Shown: positions 9,588-18,908, counted from the first letter of the stretch. The stretch: 64,000 nucleotides of DNA from Variovorax sp. S12S4 (GCF_023195515.1 NZ_JALPKR020000002.1:806001-870000), one strand, 5' to 3'. Numbers and translations: made by a program. Notes: generated by a model from the sequence alone, not told the origin.

Positions 9588-10622
9588 CTAGCCTGCGCTG
9601 CTTTCCAGCAGCTTGCGCATCGGCGCCGGCAACCCGAGCCGGCCCCACTCTTCCGCATCCACCCAGCGCGCGGTCTCGCCTTGCGGCTGGCCGCCATGGA
9701 GCATCACCGGGTGAAGATGCAAGTCCTTGTGGGTCAGCACGTGCACGAAGGGCTGCAGGTCTTGCGCCTTGCGCTGCGCGGCCGGCGGCAGTGCGGCCAG
9801 CAGGTCTTCACGGCTTTCGAACACCGGCAGGCAATAGAGCCCTGCCCAGATACCCTTGGCCGGGCGCTTTTCCAACCAGACGCGGCCTTGCGCATCGCGC
9901 GCCAGCAACGTCCAGAGCGACTGGGCACTGCGCTTCAGTTTGCGTGTCTTGACGGGATAGCGCTCCGGCTGGCCTTCGCGCAGGCCGGTGCAGATGCTGT
10001 TCACCGGACAGATCATGCAGCTCGGTTTGCGCGGCAGGCAGACCGTGGCGCCCAGATCCATCACGCCCTGCGTGTAGCCCGCAATGGCTTCCTTTTGCCC
10101 GTCAGGCGGCAGCAGCTGCGTGGCCCGGTCCCAGAGCGCGCGCTCCTGCGCCGACGAAGACATGTCTCCGCCAAAGCCGAGCACGCGCGTCAGCACCCGC
10201 TTCACGTTGCCGTCGAGAATTGCCACGCGCTCGCCGAAGCAGAAGGCCGCGATTGCCGATGCGGTGGAACGGCCGATGCCCGGCAGCGTGGTGAGCTCTG
10301 CCGCGGTCCGCGGAAACTCTCCGCCGAAGCGCGCAACCACCTCCTGGGCGCAGCGGTGCATGTTGCGCGCGCGGCTGTAGTAGCCCAGGCCGCTCCAAAG
10401 CCCGAACACCTCGTCCTCCGTACCGTCGGCCAGGGCCCGCACCGTAGGAAAGCGTTCGAGAAAGCGCGCAAAGTACCCGACCACCGTCGAGACCTGGGTC
10501 TGCTGGAGCATGACCTCCGACAGCCACACGCGGTACGGATCGCGCGTGTTCTGCCATGGCAGCTCGCTGCGCCCGTGGCTGCGCTGCCAGGCCACGACAC
10601 GCTGCGCAAAATCAGCCGGCAT
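9588..10622 (-). CDS. mutY: Adenine DNA glycosylase MutY
   Basis: Removes adenine mispaired with 8-oxoguanine. The start MPADFAQRVVAWQ at 10622 is preceded by AGGAG six bases upstream; longer in-frame starts would overlap the previous gene. Catalytic Glu lies in WLSEVMLQQTQV (about residue 36). The helix-hairpin-helix is LPGIGRSTASAI, with the catalytic Asp in ILDGNVKRVL. The [4Fe-4S] cysteines follow C-X6-C-X2-C-X5-C in CLPRKPSCMICPVNSIC. A Nudix-like C-terminal domain recognises 8-oxoG. The protein has 344 residues. It is third in the minus-strand series mutM, dynamin-like gene, mutY. Confidence 0.96.
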   Translation of the reverse strand: MPADFAQRVVAWQRSHGRSELPWQNTRDPYRVWLSEVMLQQTQVSTVVGYFARFLERFPTVRALADGTEDEVFGLWSGLGYYSRARNMHRCAQEVVARFGGEFPRTAAELTTLPGIGRSTASAIAAFCFGERVAILDGNVKRVLTRVLGFGGDMSSSAQERALWDRATQLLPPDGQKEAIAGYTQGVMDLGATVCLPRKPSCMICPVNSICTGLREGQPERYPVKTRKLKRSAQSLWTLLARDAQGRVWLEKRPAKGIWAGLYCLPVFESREDLLAALPPAAQRKAQDLQPFVHVLTHKDLHLHPVMLHGGQPQGETARWVDAEEWGRLGLPAPMRKLLESSAG

Positions 10623-10659
10623 GTGCAACTCCTGCGTTGCGCCGCCGGGCACCGGGCAA

Positions 10660-12621
10660 TCAGGCCGCACGCAGTTCGCCGATGGCGGCCGCGGCGGCCG
10701 GCCTTCCCTGTTGCGCGATCATCGAAGTGAATTCCTGCAGCCGAAGATGCAGCTCGGCCAGGCTGCTCTCTTGCGCGGCAAGTTCGAGCAGGCGTTCGTC
10801 GAGGTTGCCGGCCGCATTCTGGATGCGCTCGATCGCCTCGATACGCTTGCTGAAGGTGCGGCGACGCTCCTTCAGCTGCGCGTCGATCTGTGCGCTGGCA
10901 CCCTTGCTCCAGCGCTCGACTTCGGTCATGGCCGCTTCGTTGACCAGCCGCAGCCGGCTCGCGAGTGCGCGCACCAGCTTGTCGCAGAAATCCGCTTGTG
11001 CCAGCCTCAGCAGATTGCCGACGCTCAGGTAGTGGATGTGGCTGCGCTCGATCTGGCTCAGCTCCTGTTCGAAGCTCGTCAGGTCCGGCTCGGCGGGCGC
11101 CTGCAGGTTGAAGCCCTGCTCCGCATTGAGTTGACGGAACGTGGCGTGCAGCATCGACTGGATCTCGGCCGTAGTGGCCTGCACTTCGCGCAGGTTGTTG
11201 CGCAATGAATCGAAGGTCTCGCCGTACACCTTGCGCACGTTGAGCTTGATGCCGGGGCGCTTGAGCGCGGTTGAAAGCCGCACCATGTCCTCCTTGAGCG
11301 CGGTGCGGCCGAGCACGGCATACACCTCGCGCAGCAACTTGCCCTGCACGGAGCGCAGCGCGAGGATGCGCGTGTTGCTGCCCTCGAACTCGTTCTGCTC
11401 CTGGTCGATGCGGGCACGCATGTGGCGGATCACCGAAACATTCTTGCCGCGCAGGCCCTGCAGTTCGAGCGCCTGCTCCGACAAGTCGCGCTGGCGCACC
11501 TTCAGGATGCGCTCGGCTTCGACACGCAATGCCACCATGCCGGCATCGACGGCAAGCCGCAGCATGGTTTCGCGCTTGCCGAGCACGCCCTCGGCGAGCA
11601 GCGTTTCGAGCGCCAGCAAACGGCTGGCTTCGAGCAGCCGCCCGTCGCGCTGGATTTTTGCCTGCAGGCCCTTTTGCGCCGACACCGGCAACACCTGCAC
11701 GAGCGGCACCTCGAGAAACTTGGCCGCCACTTCACGCTGGCGCTCGATCTGCATTTCGATCTGCGCGGGCGTGCTCAGCGTATCCCACATGGTGTCGATC
11801 TTGTTGAGCACCACGAAGCGCGTGTCGCTGCCTTCGCTTTCGGTGACCAGGTGCTCGCGCCAGATGGACAGGTCGGAACGCGTCACCCCGGTTTCGGCAC
11901 CCAGGATGAAGACGACTGCATGCGCCTGCGGAATGAGGCTGACCGTGAGTTCGGGCTCGGCGCCAATCGCGTTCAGGCCCGGAGTATCCAGAATGACCAG
12001 CCCCTGCTCCAGCAGCGGGTGCGGCATGTTCAGGACGGCGTGGCGCCAGCGCGGAATCTCGACCCGGCCTTCGGCGTCTTGCACCGGGTTGTCGTCGGGT
12101 GTTTCTTCGTTCCAGAAGCCGAGCGCATGCGCCTCGTCCTTGCTGACCCAGCGCACTTCGGCCACCTTGCCCATGGCCAGGGCCAACTGCTCGGCGTTCT
12201 CTACGTCGATTGCAATTTCAGTCCAGCGCGTGGGCTTCTCGCGCCAGTGCGTGAGCGAATGGGGTTCCAGCCGGGTTTCGATAGGCAGCAGCCGCAGCTT
12301 GGGCGACACCGCGGCGTCGTAGCCCAGTTCGGTCGGGCACATCGTCGTGCGCCCCGCGCTGGCCGGCATGATGCGCCGCCCGTAGCCGGCGAAGAAGATC
12401 GCGTTGATCAGCTCCGACTTGCCGCGCGAGAACTCGGCCACGAACGCGACCATGACCTTGCTGTTGCGAATCTGCAGCTCGAGGCCGCGCAGGCGCTCGG
12501 CCACGGCTTGGTCGAGCAGTTCGTTCTCGGTCAGCCAGCGGGACAGCCACTGGAGGCGGTGAGCAAAATTGCTTCGCCAGGCGCCGTGCTGATCGAGTTG
12601 TTGGTTGAAAGAGCGGCTCAA
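10660..12621 (-). CDS. Dynamin-like GTPase
   Basis: A 653-residue large GTPase of the bacterial dynamin-like type. G1 is AEFSRGKSELINAI (residues 62-75, with Ala in place of the usual first Gly), G3 is DTPGLN and G4 is NKID. A long helical C-terminal region of several coiled-coil-like segments follows. Family members act on membranes; the role here is unknown. The start is a TTG at 12621 with a poor ribosome-binding site, but no ATG lies near, and an inverted repeat (12630-12647) sits directly upstream. mutM lies upstream and mutY follows on the same strand after a 37-bp gap. Confidence 0.88.
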   Translation of the reverse strand: MSRSFNQQLDQHGAWRSNFAHRLQWLSRWLTENELLDQAVAERLRGLELQIRNSKVMVAFVAEFSRGKSELINAIFFAGYGRRIMPASAGRTTMCPTELGYDAAVSPKLRLLPIETRLEPHSLTHWREKPTRWTEIAIDVENAEQLALAMGKVAEVRWVSKDEAHALGFWNEETPDDNPVQDAEGRVEIPRWRHAVLNMPHPLLEQGLVILDTPGLNAIGAEPELTVSLIPQAHAVVFILGAETGVTRSDLSIWREHLVTESEGSDTRFVVLNKIDTMWDTLSTPAQIEMQIERQREVAAKFLEVPLVQVLPVSAQKGLQAKIQRDGRLLEASRLLALETLLAEGVLGKRETMLRLAVDAGMVALRVEAERILKVRQRDLSEQALELQGLRGKNVSVIRHMRARIDQEQNEFEGSNTRILALRSVQGKLLREVYAVLGRTALKEDMVRLSTALKRPGIKLNVRKVYGETFDSLRNNLREVQATTAEIQSMLHATFRQLNAEQGFNLQAPAEPDLTSFEQELSQIERSHIHYLSVGNLLRLAQADFCDKLVRALASRLRLVNEAAMTEVERWSKGASAQIDAQLKERRRTFSKRIEAIERIQNAAGNLDERLLELAAQESSLAELHLRLQEFTSMIAQQGRPAAAAAIGELRAA

Positions 12622-12629
12622 AGGGAATA

Positions 12630-12647
12630 TGTAAGAAACAACTTACA
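12630..12647 (-). promoter_or_regulatory. Perfect 6-bp inverted repeat upstream of the dynamin-like gene
   Basis: TGTAAG and CTTACA are separated by AAACAA, placed 9 bp before the start codon of the dynamin-like gene in an AT-rich stretch. It could be an operator or a weak RNA hairpin near the ribosome-binding site. No regulator can be named. Confidence 0.4.
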
Positions 12648-12710
12648 AATATAGCATCGCAAGCTGTGGAGCAACCGTTTGCAGGATATTCGAACGTGGA
12701 CGCCAGAAAA

Positions 12711-13523
12711 CTATTTTTGACAATTTGGACAATAGTAAGTGGAACGCTGGCCTTGGCGTAGCTGCCGTATCGGCGTTGCGCAGACCCGACAAGGCTCGCC
12801 GGCCCGCCCGTAGACCGTGGCTTCGAGCTGGAAATAGCCGTTCTGCCCGTCCACATTGGAGAAATCGCGCAGCGTGCTGCCGCCCTTCTCCACCGCCCTG
12901 GCCAAAATTTCGCGTACCGCCGCATGAAGCTTGGCGGCGCGCGGCCGGCTGATTCGTGCGGCAGACAGGGTCGGGCGAATGCCCGCCTGAAACAGCGCCT
13001 CCGACGCATAGATGTTCCCAACGCCCACCACCACATCGCCCGCGAGCAGCACCTGCTTCACCGCCGTGCGGCGCTTCCGAAGCCCGGCGTGGAACGCGTC
13101 GAGGTCGAAGCCGTCGCCCAGCGGCTCCATGCCCAGTCCGCCAAGCAGCTTGATGGCCCATGGCGCCGCCTCGTCTTCCACATACACCACGGCACCGAAG
13201 CGGCGCGGATCATTGAGCCGCAGGGTACCCCGGTCGGTCACGAGATCGAAGTGATCGTGAACGCCGGGCGGCGGCAGCGCCGCATCGAAGCGCAGGCTGC
13301 CCGACATGCCCAGGTGCAGCAGCAGCAGGCCGCGATCGAGATCGATCAGCAGGTACTTGCCGCGCCGGCGCACCTGCAGCACCTGTCGCCCGACCAGCGC
13401 CTCGGGCTCGACCATCAGCGCCCAGCGCAAGGGCTTGCCGATGCGCACCGCATCGATGCGTGCACCGGCAATGCGTTCGGCAAAACCGCGCCGCGTCACT
13501 TCGACTTCGGGAAGCTCTGGCAT
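12711..13523 (-). CDS. mutM: Formamidopyrimidine-DNA glycosylase MutM/Fpg
   Basis: Excises 8-oxoguanine and ring-opened purines and cleaves the AP site. The start is fixed at 13523 because the mature protein must begin with the catalytic Pro2 and Glu3 (MPELPEVE); the frame remains open further upstream but that extension is not protein-like. The 270-residue protein includes the catalytic Lys region ([11 protein letters not shown]), the helix-two-turn-helix, and a C-terminal zinc finger (CRVC and CPNC pairs). It is divergent from the TPR protein gene, with 70 bp between starts. Confidence 0.96.
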   Translation of the reverse strand: MPELPEVEVTRRGFAERIAGARIDAVRIGKPLRWALMVEPEALVGRQVLQVRRRGKYLLIDLDRGLLLLHLGMSGSLRFDAALPPPGVHDHFDLVTDRGTLRLNDPRRFGAVVYVEDEAAPWAIKLLGGLGMEPLGDGFDLDAFHAGLRKRRTAVKQVLLAGDVVVGVGNIYASEALFQAGIRPTLSAARISRPRAAKLHAAVREILARAVEKGGSTLRDFSNVDGQNGYFQLEATVYGRAGEPCRVCATPIRQLRQGQRSTYYCPNCQK

Positions 13524-13593
13524 AAGAAAAAACTCCGGGCTGCAATGAAGCCCCACGCGGTGCTCGCTCAAAAGCTTGGATTATTATGGTTCG

Positions 13594-15447
13594 ATGATTC
13601 CATCGCCCCGCCGACACCGCCTTGCGGCGGCCGCGTCTCTCGTGCTGCTTGCTTGCGCGGTTCACGCGCAAACCTCCGATCCCGCCGCGCCCAACAGCCC
13701 GGCGCCCATCATCGAGCGGCCGACCCCGTCCCGGCCGGGCACAAGGCCTCCGGCTGCGGCGCCGGTCGCGGCCAAGCCGGCAAGCGAACCCGTCGCGCAG
13801 CCATCGGCGCTCACGGCCGAGCTGTTCTACGAAATCCTGATGGGCGAGATGACCACGCGCTCCGGCGATCCCGGCGCGGGCTACGCGCTGGTGCTCGACG
13901 CGGCGCGCCGCCTACGCGACGGCAAGCTGTTTCAGCGCGCGGTCGAAATTGCGTTGCAGTCGCGTTCGGGCGATGCAGCGCTTGCAGCGGCCCGCGCCTG
14001 GCAGGAAACGTTGCCCAACTCGCGCGATGCACGCCGCATCGAGCTCCAGATCCTCATTGCGCTCAATCGCATCGGCGAAACGGCCGAGCTGCTGCGCGCC
14101 GAAGTCGCCGCCACCTCGCAAGTCGAACGCCCCATGCTCATGGCGGTGATCGTGCGCAACTACTCGCGCTCCACCGACAAGAAACTGGCCGCCTCGGTGG
14201 TCGAGCGGGCACTGGCCGATGAACTCAACAAGCCGGCCACCGGCGGGCTGGCCTGGGCAACGGTGGGACGGATGCGCCTGAATGCGGGCGATACCTCCGG
14301 TGCGCTCGACGCTGCGTTCAAGGGCCAGGAAATCGACCCCGCCTCCGACGCGCCGGCCGCGCTGGCGCTCGAAATGATCGACCCCAGCCAACCGCTGGCC
14401 GAGCCGATCGTCACGCGCTACCTTGCCAACAACCCCAAGGCCTCGCCCGACCTGCGCGTTGCCTACGCACGCGTGCTGGTCGAGAACCGCCGCTTCGCCG
14501 ACTCCAGCGCGCAACTGCAGGCGCTGACCACGGCGCGGCCCGAGCTGGCCGAACCCTGGCTGCTGCTCGGCAGCCTGCAGGCGCAGGCGCGCCAGGACGG
14601 GGCCGCCGAAACATCGCTCAAGCGTTACGTCGAGCTCGCCGCGTCTCAAAAAGACCAGAAGGATGCGGACGATCGCCAGCGCGGCACCACGCAGGCCTAC
14701 CTGCTTCTGTCGCAACTCTCGGAGCGCCGCAAGGACTTCACGGGCGCCGAGCGCTGGCTCGCACGCGTCGACAGCACCGACGACCTGGTCGTGGCGCAGA
14801 CACGCCGCGCCGGCCTGCTGGCACGCCAGGGCAAGCTGCCGCAAGCACGCGAAGTGCTGCGCGGCCTGCCCGAGCGCACGCCGGAGGACAAGAAGCAGAA
14901 GTTCCTCGCCGAAGTGCAGCTGCTGCGCGACGCCAAGCAATACCAGGCGGCCTACGACATGCTGGCGCAGGCTTCCGTCGCCGCGCCGAACGACACCGAC
15001 CTGATCTACGACCAGGCCATGGTGGCCGAGAAGCTGAACCGCCTCGACGAAATGGAGCGGCTCCTGCGCCGGCTGATCGAGCTCAAGCCCGAAAACCAGA
15101 ATGCCTACAACGCGCTCGGCTACTCGTTCGCCGATCGCAAGATCCGGCTCGACGAGGCGCGCACGCTGATCCAGAAAGCGGTGCAGCTGGCGCCGCAAGA
15201 TCCGTTCATTGCGGACAGCCTGGGCTGGGTCGAATTCCGGCTGGGCAACACCACCGAGGCCATTCGCATCCTGGAGGCGGCCTACAAGACGCGGCCCGAT
15301 CCGGAGATCGGCGCGCACTTTGGTGAAGTGCTCTGGACGGTCGGCCAGAAAGACCGGGCCGTCACGATCTGGAAAGAGGCCTTGCTGAGCGATGCCGAAA
15401 ACGAAACCCTGCAGGAGACGCTCAAGCGCCTGCGGGTCAAGCCGTGA
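13594..15447 (+). CDS. TPR-repeat protein with signal peptide, lolB-linked
   Basis: A 617-residue exported protein. The signal peptide MIPSPRRHRL followed by AAAASLVLLACAVHA is probably cut after VHA-Q. A Pro/Ala-rich linker follows, and then many degenerate tetratricopeptide repeats; the C-terminal ones are clear (ENQNAYNALGYSFADRK, then DPFIADSLGWVEFRLGN). Homologues lie beside lolB in many beta- and gammaproteobacteria. A periplasmic or outer-membrane scaffold role is inferred; no function is established here. ATG 13594 is preferred over an upstream TTG. Its stop overlaps the lolB start as GTGA. Confidence 0.9.
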   Translation: MIPSPRRHRLAAAASLVLLACAVHAQTSDPAAPNSPAPIIERPTPSRPGTRPPAAAPVAAKPASEPVAQPSALTAELFYEILMGEMTTRSGDPGAGYALVLDAARRLRDGKLFQRAVEIALQSRSGDAALAAARAWQETLPNSRDARRIELQILIALNRIGETAELLRAEVAATSQVERPMLMAVIVRNYSRSTDKKLAASVVERALADELNKPATGGLAWATVGRMRLNAGDTSGALDAAFKGQEIDPASDAPAALALEMIDPSQPLAEPIVTRYLANNPKASPDLRVAYARVLVENRRFADSSAQLQALTTARPELAEPWLLLGSLQAQARQDGAAETSLKRYVELAASQKDQKDADDRQRGTTQAYLLLSQLSERRKDFTGAERWLARVDSTDDLVVAQTRRAGLLARQGKLPQAREVLRGLPERTPEDKKQKFLAEVQLLRDAKQYQAAYDMLAQASVAAPNDTDLIYDQAMVAEKLNRLDEMERLLRRLIELKPENQNAYNALGYSFADRKIRLDEARTLIQKAVQLAPQDPFIADSLGWVEFRLGNTTEAIRILEAAYKTRPDPEIGAHFGEVLWTVGQKDRAVTIWKEALLSDAENETLQETLKRLRVKP

Positions 15448-15965
15448 CGGCAATGCTCGGGCCGGATCTTCAGGGCGGTCGCAGGGGCTTCATGGCGGCG
15501 GGCGTTGCGGCGCTCCTGGTAACGGCCGGCTGCGCGCAGCTCTCCGGTGGCGCGCGGCCCCAGGGCACGGACACATGGAGCGGCCGCATGTCGCTGCGTA
15601 TCGACAGCCAGCCGGTGCAGACCTTCTCCGCTCTGTTCGAATTGCGCGGTTCTCCCGAAGCGGGCGAGCTGTCGCTCACGAGCCCCATCGGCAGCACGCT
15701 GGCCCAGTTGCACTGGTCGCCCGGCGAGGCCTTGCTCAAGAACGGCAGCGAAGTGCGGCGCTACGAATCGGTCGATGCGCTGATCGAAGCCGCCACGGGT
15801 GCCGCAATACCCGTGGGCGCACTCTTCGGCTGGCTCGCGGGACGCGACGACCGCGTTCCCGGCTGGCGCCCCGACTTGGCGCAGGTGGCGAACGGCCGCC
15901 TGCAGGCCACGCGTGAGAATCCGGGGCCCACGGCCGATCTGCGCATCGTGTTCGAACGGTCATGA
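15444..15965 (+). CDS. lolB: Outer-membrane lipoprotein receptor LolB
   Basis: LolB receives lipoproteins from LolA and inserts them in the outer membrane. The N-terminus holds RRGFMAAGVAALLVTAGC, so Cys near residue 30 would be lipidated; the -3 residue is Thr rather than Leu, a weak lipobox, and the RRGF resembles a twin-arginine motif. The mature part (TWSGRMSLRI, then LSLTSPIGSTLAQLHW and PVGALFGWLAG) fits LolB. GTG 15444 overlaps the upstream stop by 4 bp; ATG 15453 is the alternative. Its stop overlaps ispE as ATGA. The gene order TPR-lolB-ispE supports the call. Confidence 0.9.
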   Translation: MTAMLGPDLQGGRRGFMAAGVAALLVTAGCAQLSGGARPQGTDTWSGRMSLRIDSQPVQTFSALFELRGSPEAGELSLTSPIGSTLAQLHWSPGEALLKNGSEVRRYESVDALIEAATGAAIPVGALFGWLAGRDDRVPGWRPDLAQVANGRLQATRENPGPTADLRIVFERS

Positions 15966-16852
15966 AGGCGATCTACGACCTTCCCGCACCGGCCAAGCTC
16001 AACCTCTTCCTGCACATCACCGGCCGGCGCGAAGACGGCTACCACCTGCTGCAGTCGGTCTTCATGCTGATCGACTGGTGCGACACGCTGCACGTCGAGC
16101 TGCGGCGCGACGGGCAACTCAGCCGCGAAGACCTGACGACCGAATTGCCGCCCGACGACCTGGTGCTGCGCGCCGCCCGAGCGCTGCAGGCGCATGCCAG
16201 CCCCGGCCAGGGCGCCCATATCGGCATTGCCAAGCATGTGCCGGCGCAGGCGGGCATGGGCGGAGGCTCTTCGGACGCCGCCACCTGCCTGCTGGCGCTC
16301 AACCGGCTCTGGAACCTGAACCTGCCGCTGTCGCGCCTGGCCGAAATCGGCGTGAAACTGGGCGCCGACGTGCCGTTTTTCCTTGGGGGCCGCAATGCCT
16401 GGGTCGAGGGAATCGGCGAGAAAATCACCCCCGTGAATGTGCCTGCGGCACGTTTCGTTGTGGCCAAGCCACCTGAGGGACTCGATACGCGCTTAATTTT
16501 TTCTGCGCCGGACCTTCAACGCGCCACTCCTGTTGCTATAATCTCGGGCTTTGCTGCAGATAGCGAACAGCTTGAAGCTCCAAACCAGGAAAGCAGTGCT
16601 TTCAAGGTTTTCGACTTCGGCCACAACGACCTGCAGCCGGTTGCCCAACGGCTTTGCCCCGCAGTCACCGAAGCCATCGAATGGCTCGGCGCCCAAGGAT
16701 TGAAGGCCCGGATGACCGGCTCCGGAAGTTCGGTATTCGCGAAATTGCCGCAAGGGCCGCAAGAAGCGAAACTGGCCGAAGCCCCCGCGGGCTGGCAGGT
16801 TCGTCAATGCAGCAACCTGGCCGTTCATCCACTCTGGGGATGGGCGACCTGA
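15962..16852 (+). CDS. ispE: 4-diphosphocytidyl-2-C-methyl-D-erythritol kinase
   Basis: A GHMP kinase of the MEP isoprenoid pathway. The 296-residue protein opens with PAPAKLNLFLHITGRREDGYH, and the ATP-binding loop is PAQAGMGGGSSDAATCLLALN. The C-terminal motif is KARMTGSGSSVFA. Residues about 180-215 look longer than usual and are AT-rich; this stretch holds a consensus extended -10 (16534-16542) that may serve the tRNA-Gln and prs genes downstream. It is translationally coupled to lolB by ATGA. Confidence 0.96.
   Translation: MKAIYDLPAPAKLNLFLHITGRREDGYHLLQSVFMLIDWCDTLHVELRRDGQLSREDLTTELPPDDLVLRAARALQAHASPGQGAHIGIAKHVPAQAGMGGGSSDAATCLLALNRLWNLNLPLSRLAEIGVKLGADVPFFLGGRNAWVEGIGEKITPVNVPAARFVVAKPPEGLDTRLIFSAPDLQRATPVAIISGFAADSEQLEAPNQESSAFKVFDFGHNDLQPVAQRLCPAVTEAIEWLGAQGLKARMTGSGSSVFAKLPQGPQEAKLAEAPAGWQVRQCSNLAVHPLWGWAT
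16519..16542 (+). promoter_or_regulatory. Candidate internal sigma-70 promoter within ispE
   Basis: TGC-TATAAT at 16534-16542 is a perfect extended -10 (TGnTATAAT) in an otherwise GC-rich gene. A weak -35-like TTCAAC lies 16 bp upstream of TATAAT. The predicted start near 16549 would give a leader of about 370 nt to tRNA-Gln and then prs. No experimental support; the match to consensus is the only evidence. Confidence 0.4.
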
Positions 16853-16920
16853 AGATAATCGGATCGTGATGGGTCCGATGCGACATATATCGGTTTGTGG
16901 TGAAAACCATCGACCCGTGT

Positions 16921-16997
16921 AGGGGAGTCGCCAAGTTGGTTAAGGCACTGGATTTTGATTCCAGCATGCAAAGGTTCGAATCCTTTCTCCCCTGCCA
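16921..16997 (+). tRNA. tRNA-Gln (anticodon TTG)
   Basis: A 77-nt cloverleaf with encoded CCA. The acceptor stem AGGGGAG pairs with CTCCCCT. The anticodon stem CTGGA/TCCAG encloses TTTTGAT (anticodon TTG), and the T arm contains GGTTCGAATCC. It lies between ispE and prs, the same place as in many other beta- and gammaproteobacteria. Confidence 0.97.
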
Positions 16998-17008
16998 AAT
17001 CTCTTCAG

Positions 17009-17110
17009 GCTGCGGTCTTACCGCCGCAGCGCTTTCAGACTGCGGCCCACGGGCCGCAGTGCTTCTTTTGCAGCCTACCGGCTGCAATAATCGGCGGCCT
17101 CCAAGCCGCC
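17009..17110 (+). repeat. Array of four consecutive hairpins between tRNA-Gln and prs
   Basis: Four inverted repeats follow one another. Stem 1 is 7 bp (17009-17015/17024-17030). Stem 2 is a perfect 10 bp with a two-base apex (17039-17048/17051-17060), followed by the pyrimidine-rich GCTTCTTTT. Stem 3 is 7 bp (17069-17075/17080-17086). Stem 4 is 6 bp (17093-17098/17105-17110). A fifth weak stem (17133-17137/17143-17147) precedes the prs start. Stem 2 could end the tRNA transcript; the others may protect or attenuate the prs leader. Confidence 0.6.
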
Positions 17111-17171
17111 ACCACGACTCAAACTCTTTGGCGGCTTCCTAAAAGCCAATTTCGACTGCCGGGACGCGCTC

Positions 17172-18143
17172 ATGCAGGCTAATCACCCTGATTTCATGGT
17201 TTTCACCGGCAACGCCAATCCTGGCCTGGCCGCAGAAATCGCGCAAAACCTCGGTACCTCGCTGGGTGCCGCGCGCGTTGGACGCTTCTCCGACGGCGAA
17301 GTCACCGTCGAGATCAACCAGAACGTCCGGGCGCGCGATGTGTTCGTGGTGCAGTCCACCTGCGCACCGACCAACGAAAACCTGATGGAACTGCTCATCA
17401 TGGTCGACGCGCTCAAGCGCGCCTCGGCCGAGCGGATCAGCGCCGTGATTCCCTACTACGGCTATGCTCGCCAGGACCGCCGCCCGCGCTCCAGCCGGGT
17501 GCCGATCTCGGCCAAGGTGGTGGCCAACCTGCTGGAAACCGTGGGTGTCGAGCGCGTGCTCACCATGGACCTGCACGCCGACCAGATCCAGGGCTTCTTC
17601 GATATTCCGGTCGACAACATCTATGCGTCGCCGGTGCTGCTGGGCGACCTGCGCCAGAGGAACTACGAAGACCTGATCGTCGTGTCGCCCGACGTCGGCG
17701 GTGTGGTGCGCGCACGCGCCCTGGCCAAGCAGCTGAACTGCGACCTCGCCATCATCGACAAGCGCCGTCCGAAGGCCAACGTGAGCGAGGTCATGAATGT
17801 GATCGGCGAAATCGACGGCCGCAACTGCGTGATCATGGACGACATGATCGACACGGCCGGCACGCTGGTCAAAGCGGCCGAAGTGCTCAAGGAACGCGGC
17901 GCAAAAAGTGTCTACGCCTATTGCACGCACCCGATCTTCTCGGGTCCGGCCATCGAACGCATCACCCACTCCGCCCTCGACGAAGTGGTCGTGACCAACA
18001 CCATTCCTCTTTCCGACGGCGCTTTGGCCTGCGGAAAGATCCGCCAACTCTCCGTGGCACCACTGATCGCCGAAACGATCCAGCGCATTGCCAAGGGCGA
18101 GTCGGTCATGAGTTTGTTCTCGGACCAGGACAACCTGTTCTGA
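17172..18143 (+). CDS. prs: Ribose-phosphate pyrophosphokinase (PRPP synthetase)
   Basis: Makes PRPP from ribose-5-phosphate and ATP for purine, pyrimidine, NAD, His and Trp synthesis. At 323 residues it is of usual length. Motifs: [22 protein letters not shown], the signature [20 protein letters not shown], and the PRPP loop [16 protein letters not shown] 17172 is chosen; the family in Burkholderiales typically starts [16 protein letters not shown]. It follows tRNA-Gln and the hairpin array and precedes rplY by 95 bp. Confidence 0.97.
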   Translation: MQANHPDFMVFTGNANPGLAAEIAQNLGTSLGAARVGRFSDGEVTVEINQNVRARDVFVVQSTCAPTNENLMELLIMVDALKRASAERISAVIPYYGYARQDRRPRSSRVPISAKVVANLLETVGVERVLTMDLHADQIQGFFDIPVDNIYASPVLLGDLRQRNYEDLIVVSPDVGGVVRARALAKQLNCDLAIIDKRRPKANVSEVMNVIGEIDGRNCVIMDDMIDTAGTLVKAAEVLKERGAKSVYAYCTHPIFSGPAIERITHSALDEVVVTNTIPLSDGALACGKIRQLSVAPLIAETIQRIAKGESVMSLFSDQDNLF

Positions 18144-18238
18144 TCTGGCAAAAAGCGGGCGCCACTTCCTTTTTTCGGAACGGCACCCTTGTTGAACCGG
18201 AGTCGCACTGGTCGCGGTGGACTCTCACAGGAGTTGTT

Positions 18239-18908
18239 ATGAAATTCGTCGCTTTTGAGCGCGCCAAGCAGGGCACGGGTGCGAGCCGCCGTCTCCGCAT
18301 CTCGGGCAAGACGCCCGGTATCGTCTATGGTGGTGAAGGCAAGCCCCAGCTGATCGAGCTCGATCACAACGCGTTGTGGCACGCCCTCAAGAAGGAAGCC
18401 TTCCACGCCTCGATCCTCGAAATGGAACTCGGCGGCGCCACCAGCAAAGTGCTGCTGCGCGACGTGCAGTACCACCCGTTCCGCCAGCTGGTGCAACACA
18501 TCGACTTCCAGCGCGTCGATGCCAAGACCCGCCTGCACATGAAGGTGCCGCTTCACTTCAAGGGTGAAGAAGAGTCCGACGCCGTCAAGCTCGACCACAA
18601 CTTGGTCACGCACGTGATGAACGAGCTCGAAGTGAGCTGCCTGCCGAGCGACCTGCCCGAGTTCATCGAGGTCGACCTCTCCAGCTTGAAGAAGAACGCC
18701 ACGCTGCACGTGAGCGACATCAAGCTGCCCAAGGGCGTGAAGTTCGTGAGCCACGGCAAGCTGAACCCCGTCATCGTGTCGGCCGTGCCGCCGCTGGTCG
18801 CCGAAGAGCCGGCACCTGCCGCTGAAGGCGCAGCACCTGCCGAAGGCGCCGCAGGCCGCCGGTGGCAAGCCTGCCGCCAAGACGGCAAAGCCCGCTGCGA
18901 AGAAGTAA
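18239..18908 (+). CDS. rplY: 50S ribosomal protein L25/CTC family, apparent frameshift near the 3' end
   Basis: Binds 5S rRNA in the large subunit. Start ATG 18239 has CAGGAG upstream; the protein begins [20 protein letters not shown] and includes the L25 core and the CTC beta domain. After the Ala/Pro-rich linker the frame breaks: the expected Lys/Ala tail ([20 protein letters not shown] at 18906-18908) is in the +1 frame, entered by dropping one G at about 18854. Without correction the frame reads through the terminator to 18985 and overlaps pth. A sequencing or assembly error is likelier than a real mutation. Confidence 0.88.

Noticed and set aside
17009..17110. CRISPR-like array
   Set aside because: The units are unrelated hairpins, not direct repeats with spacers, and there are no cas genes.
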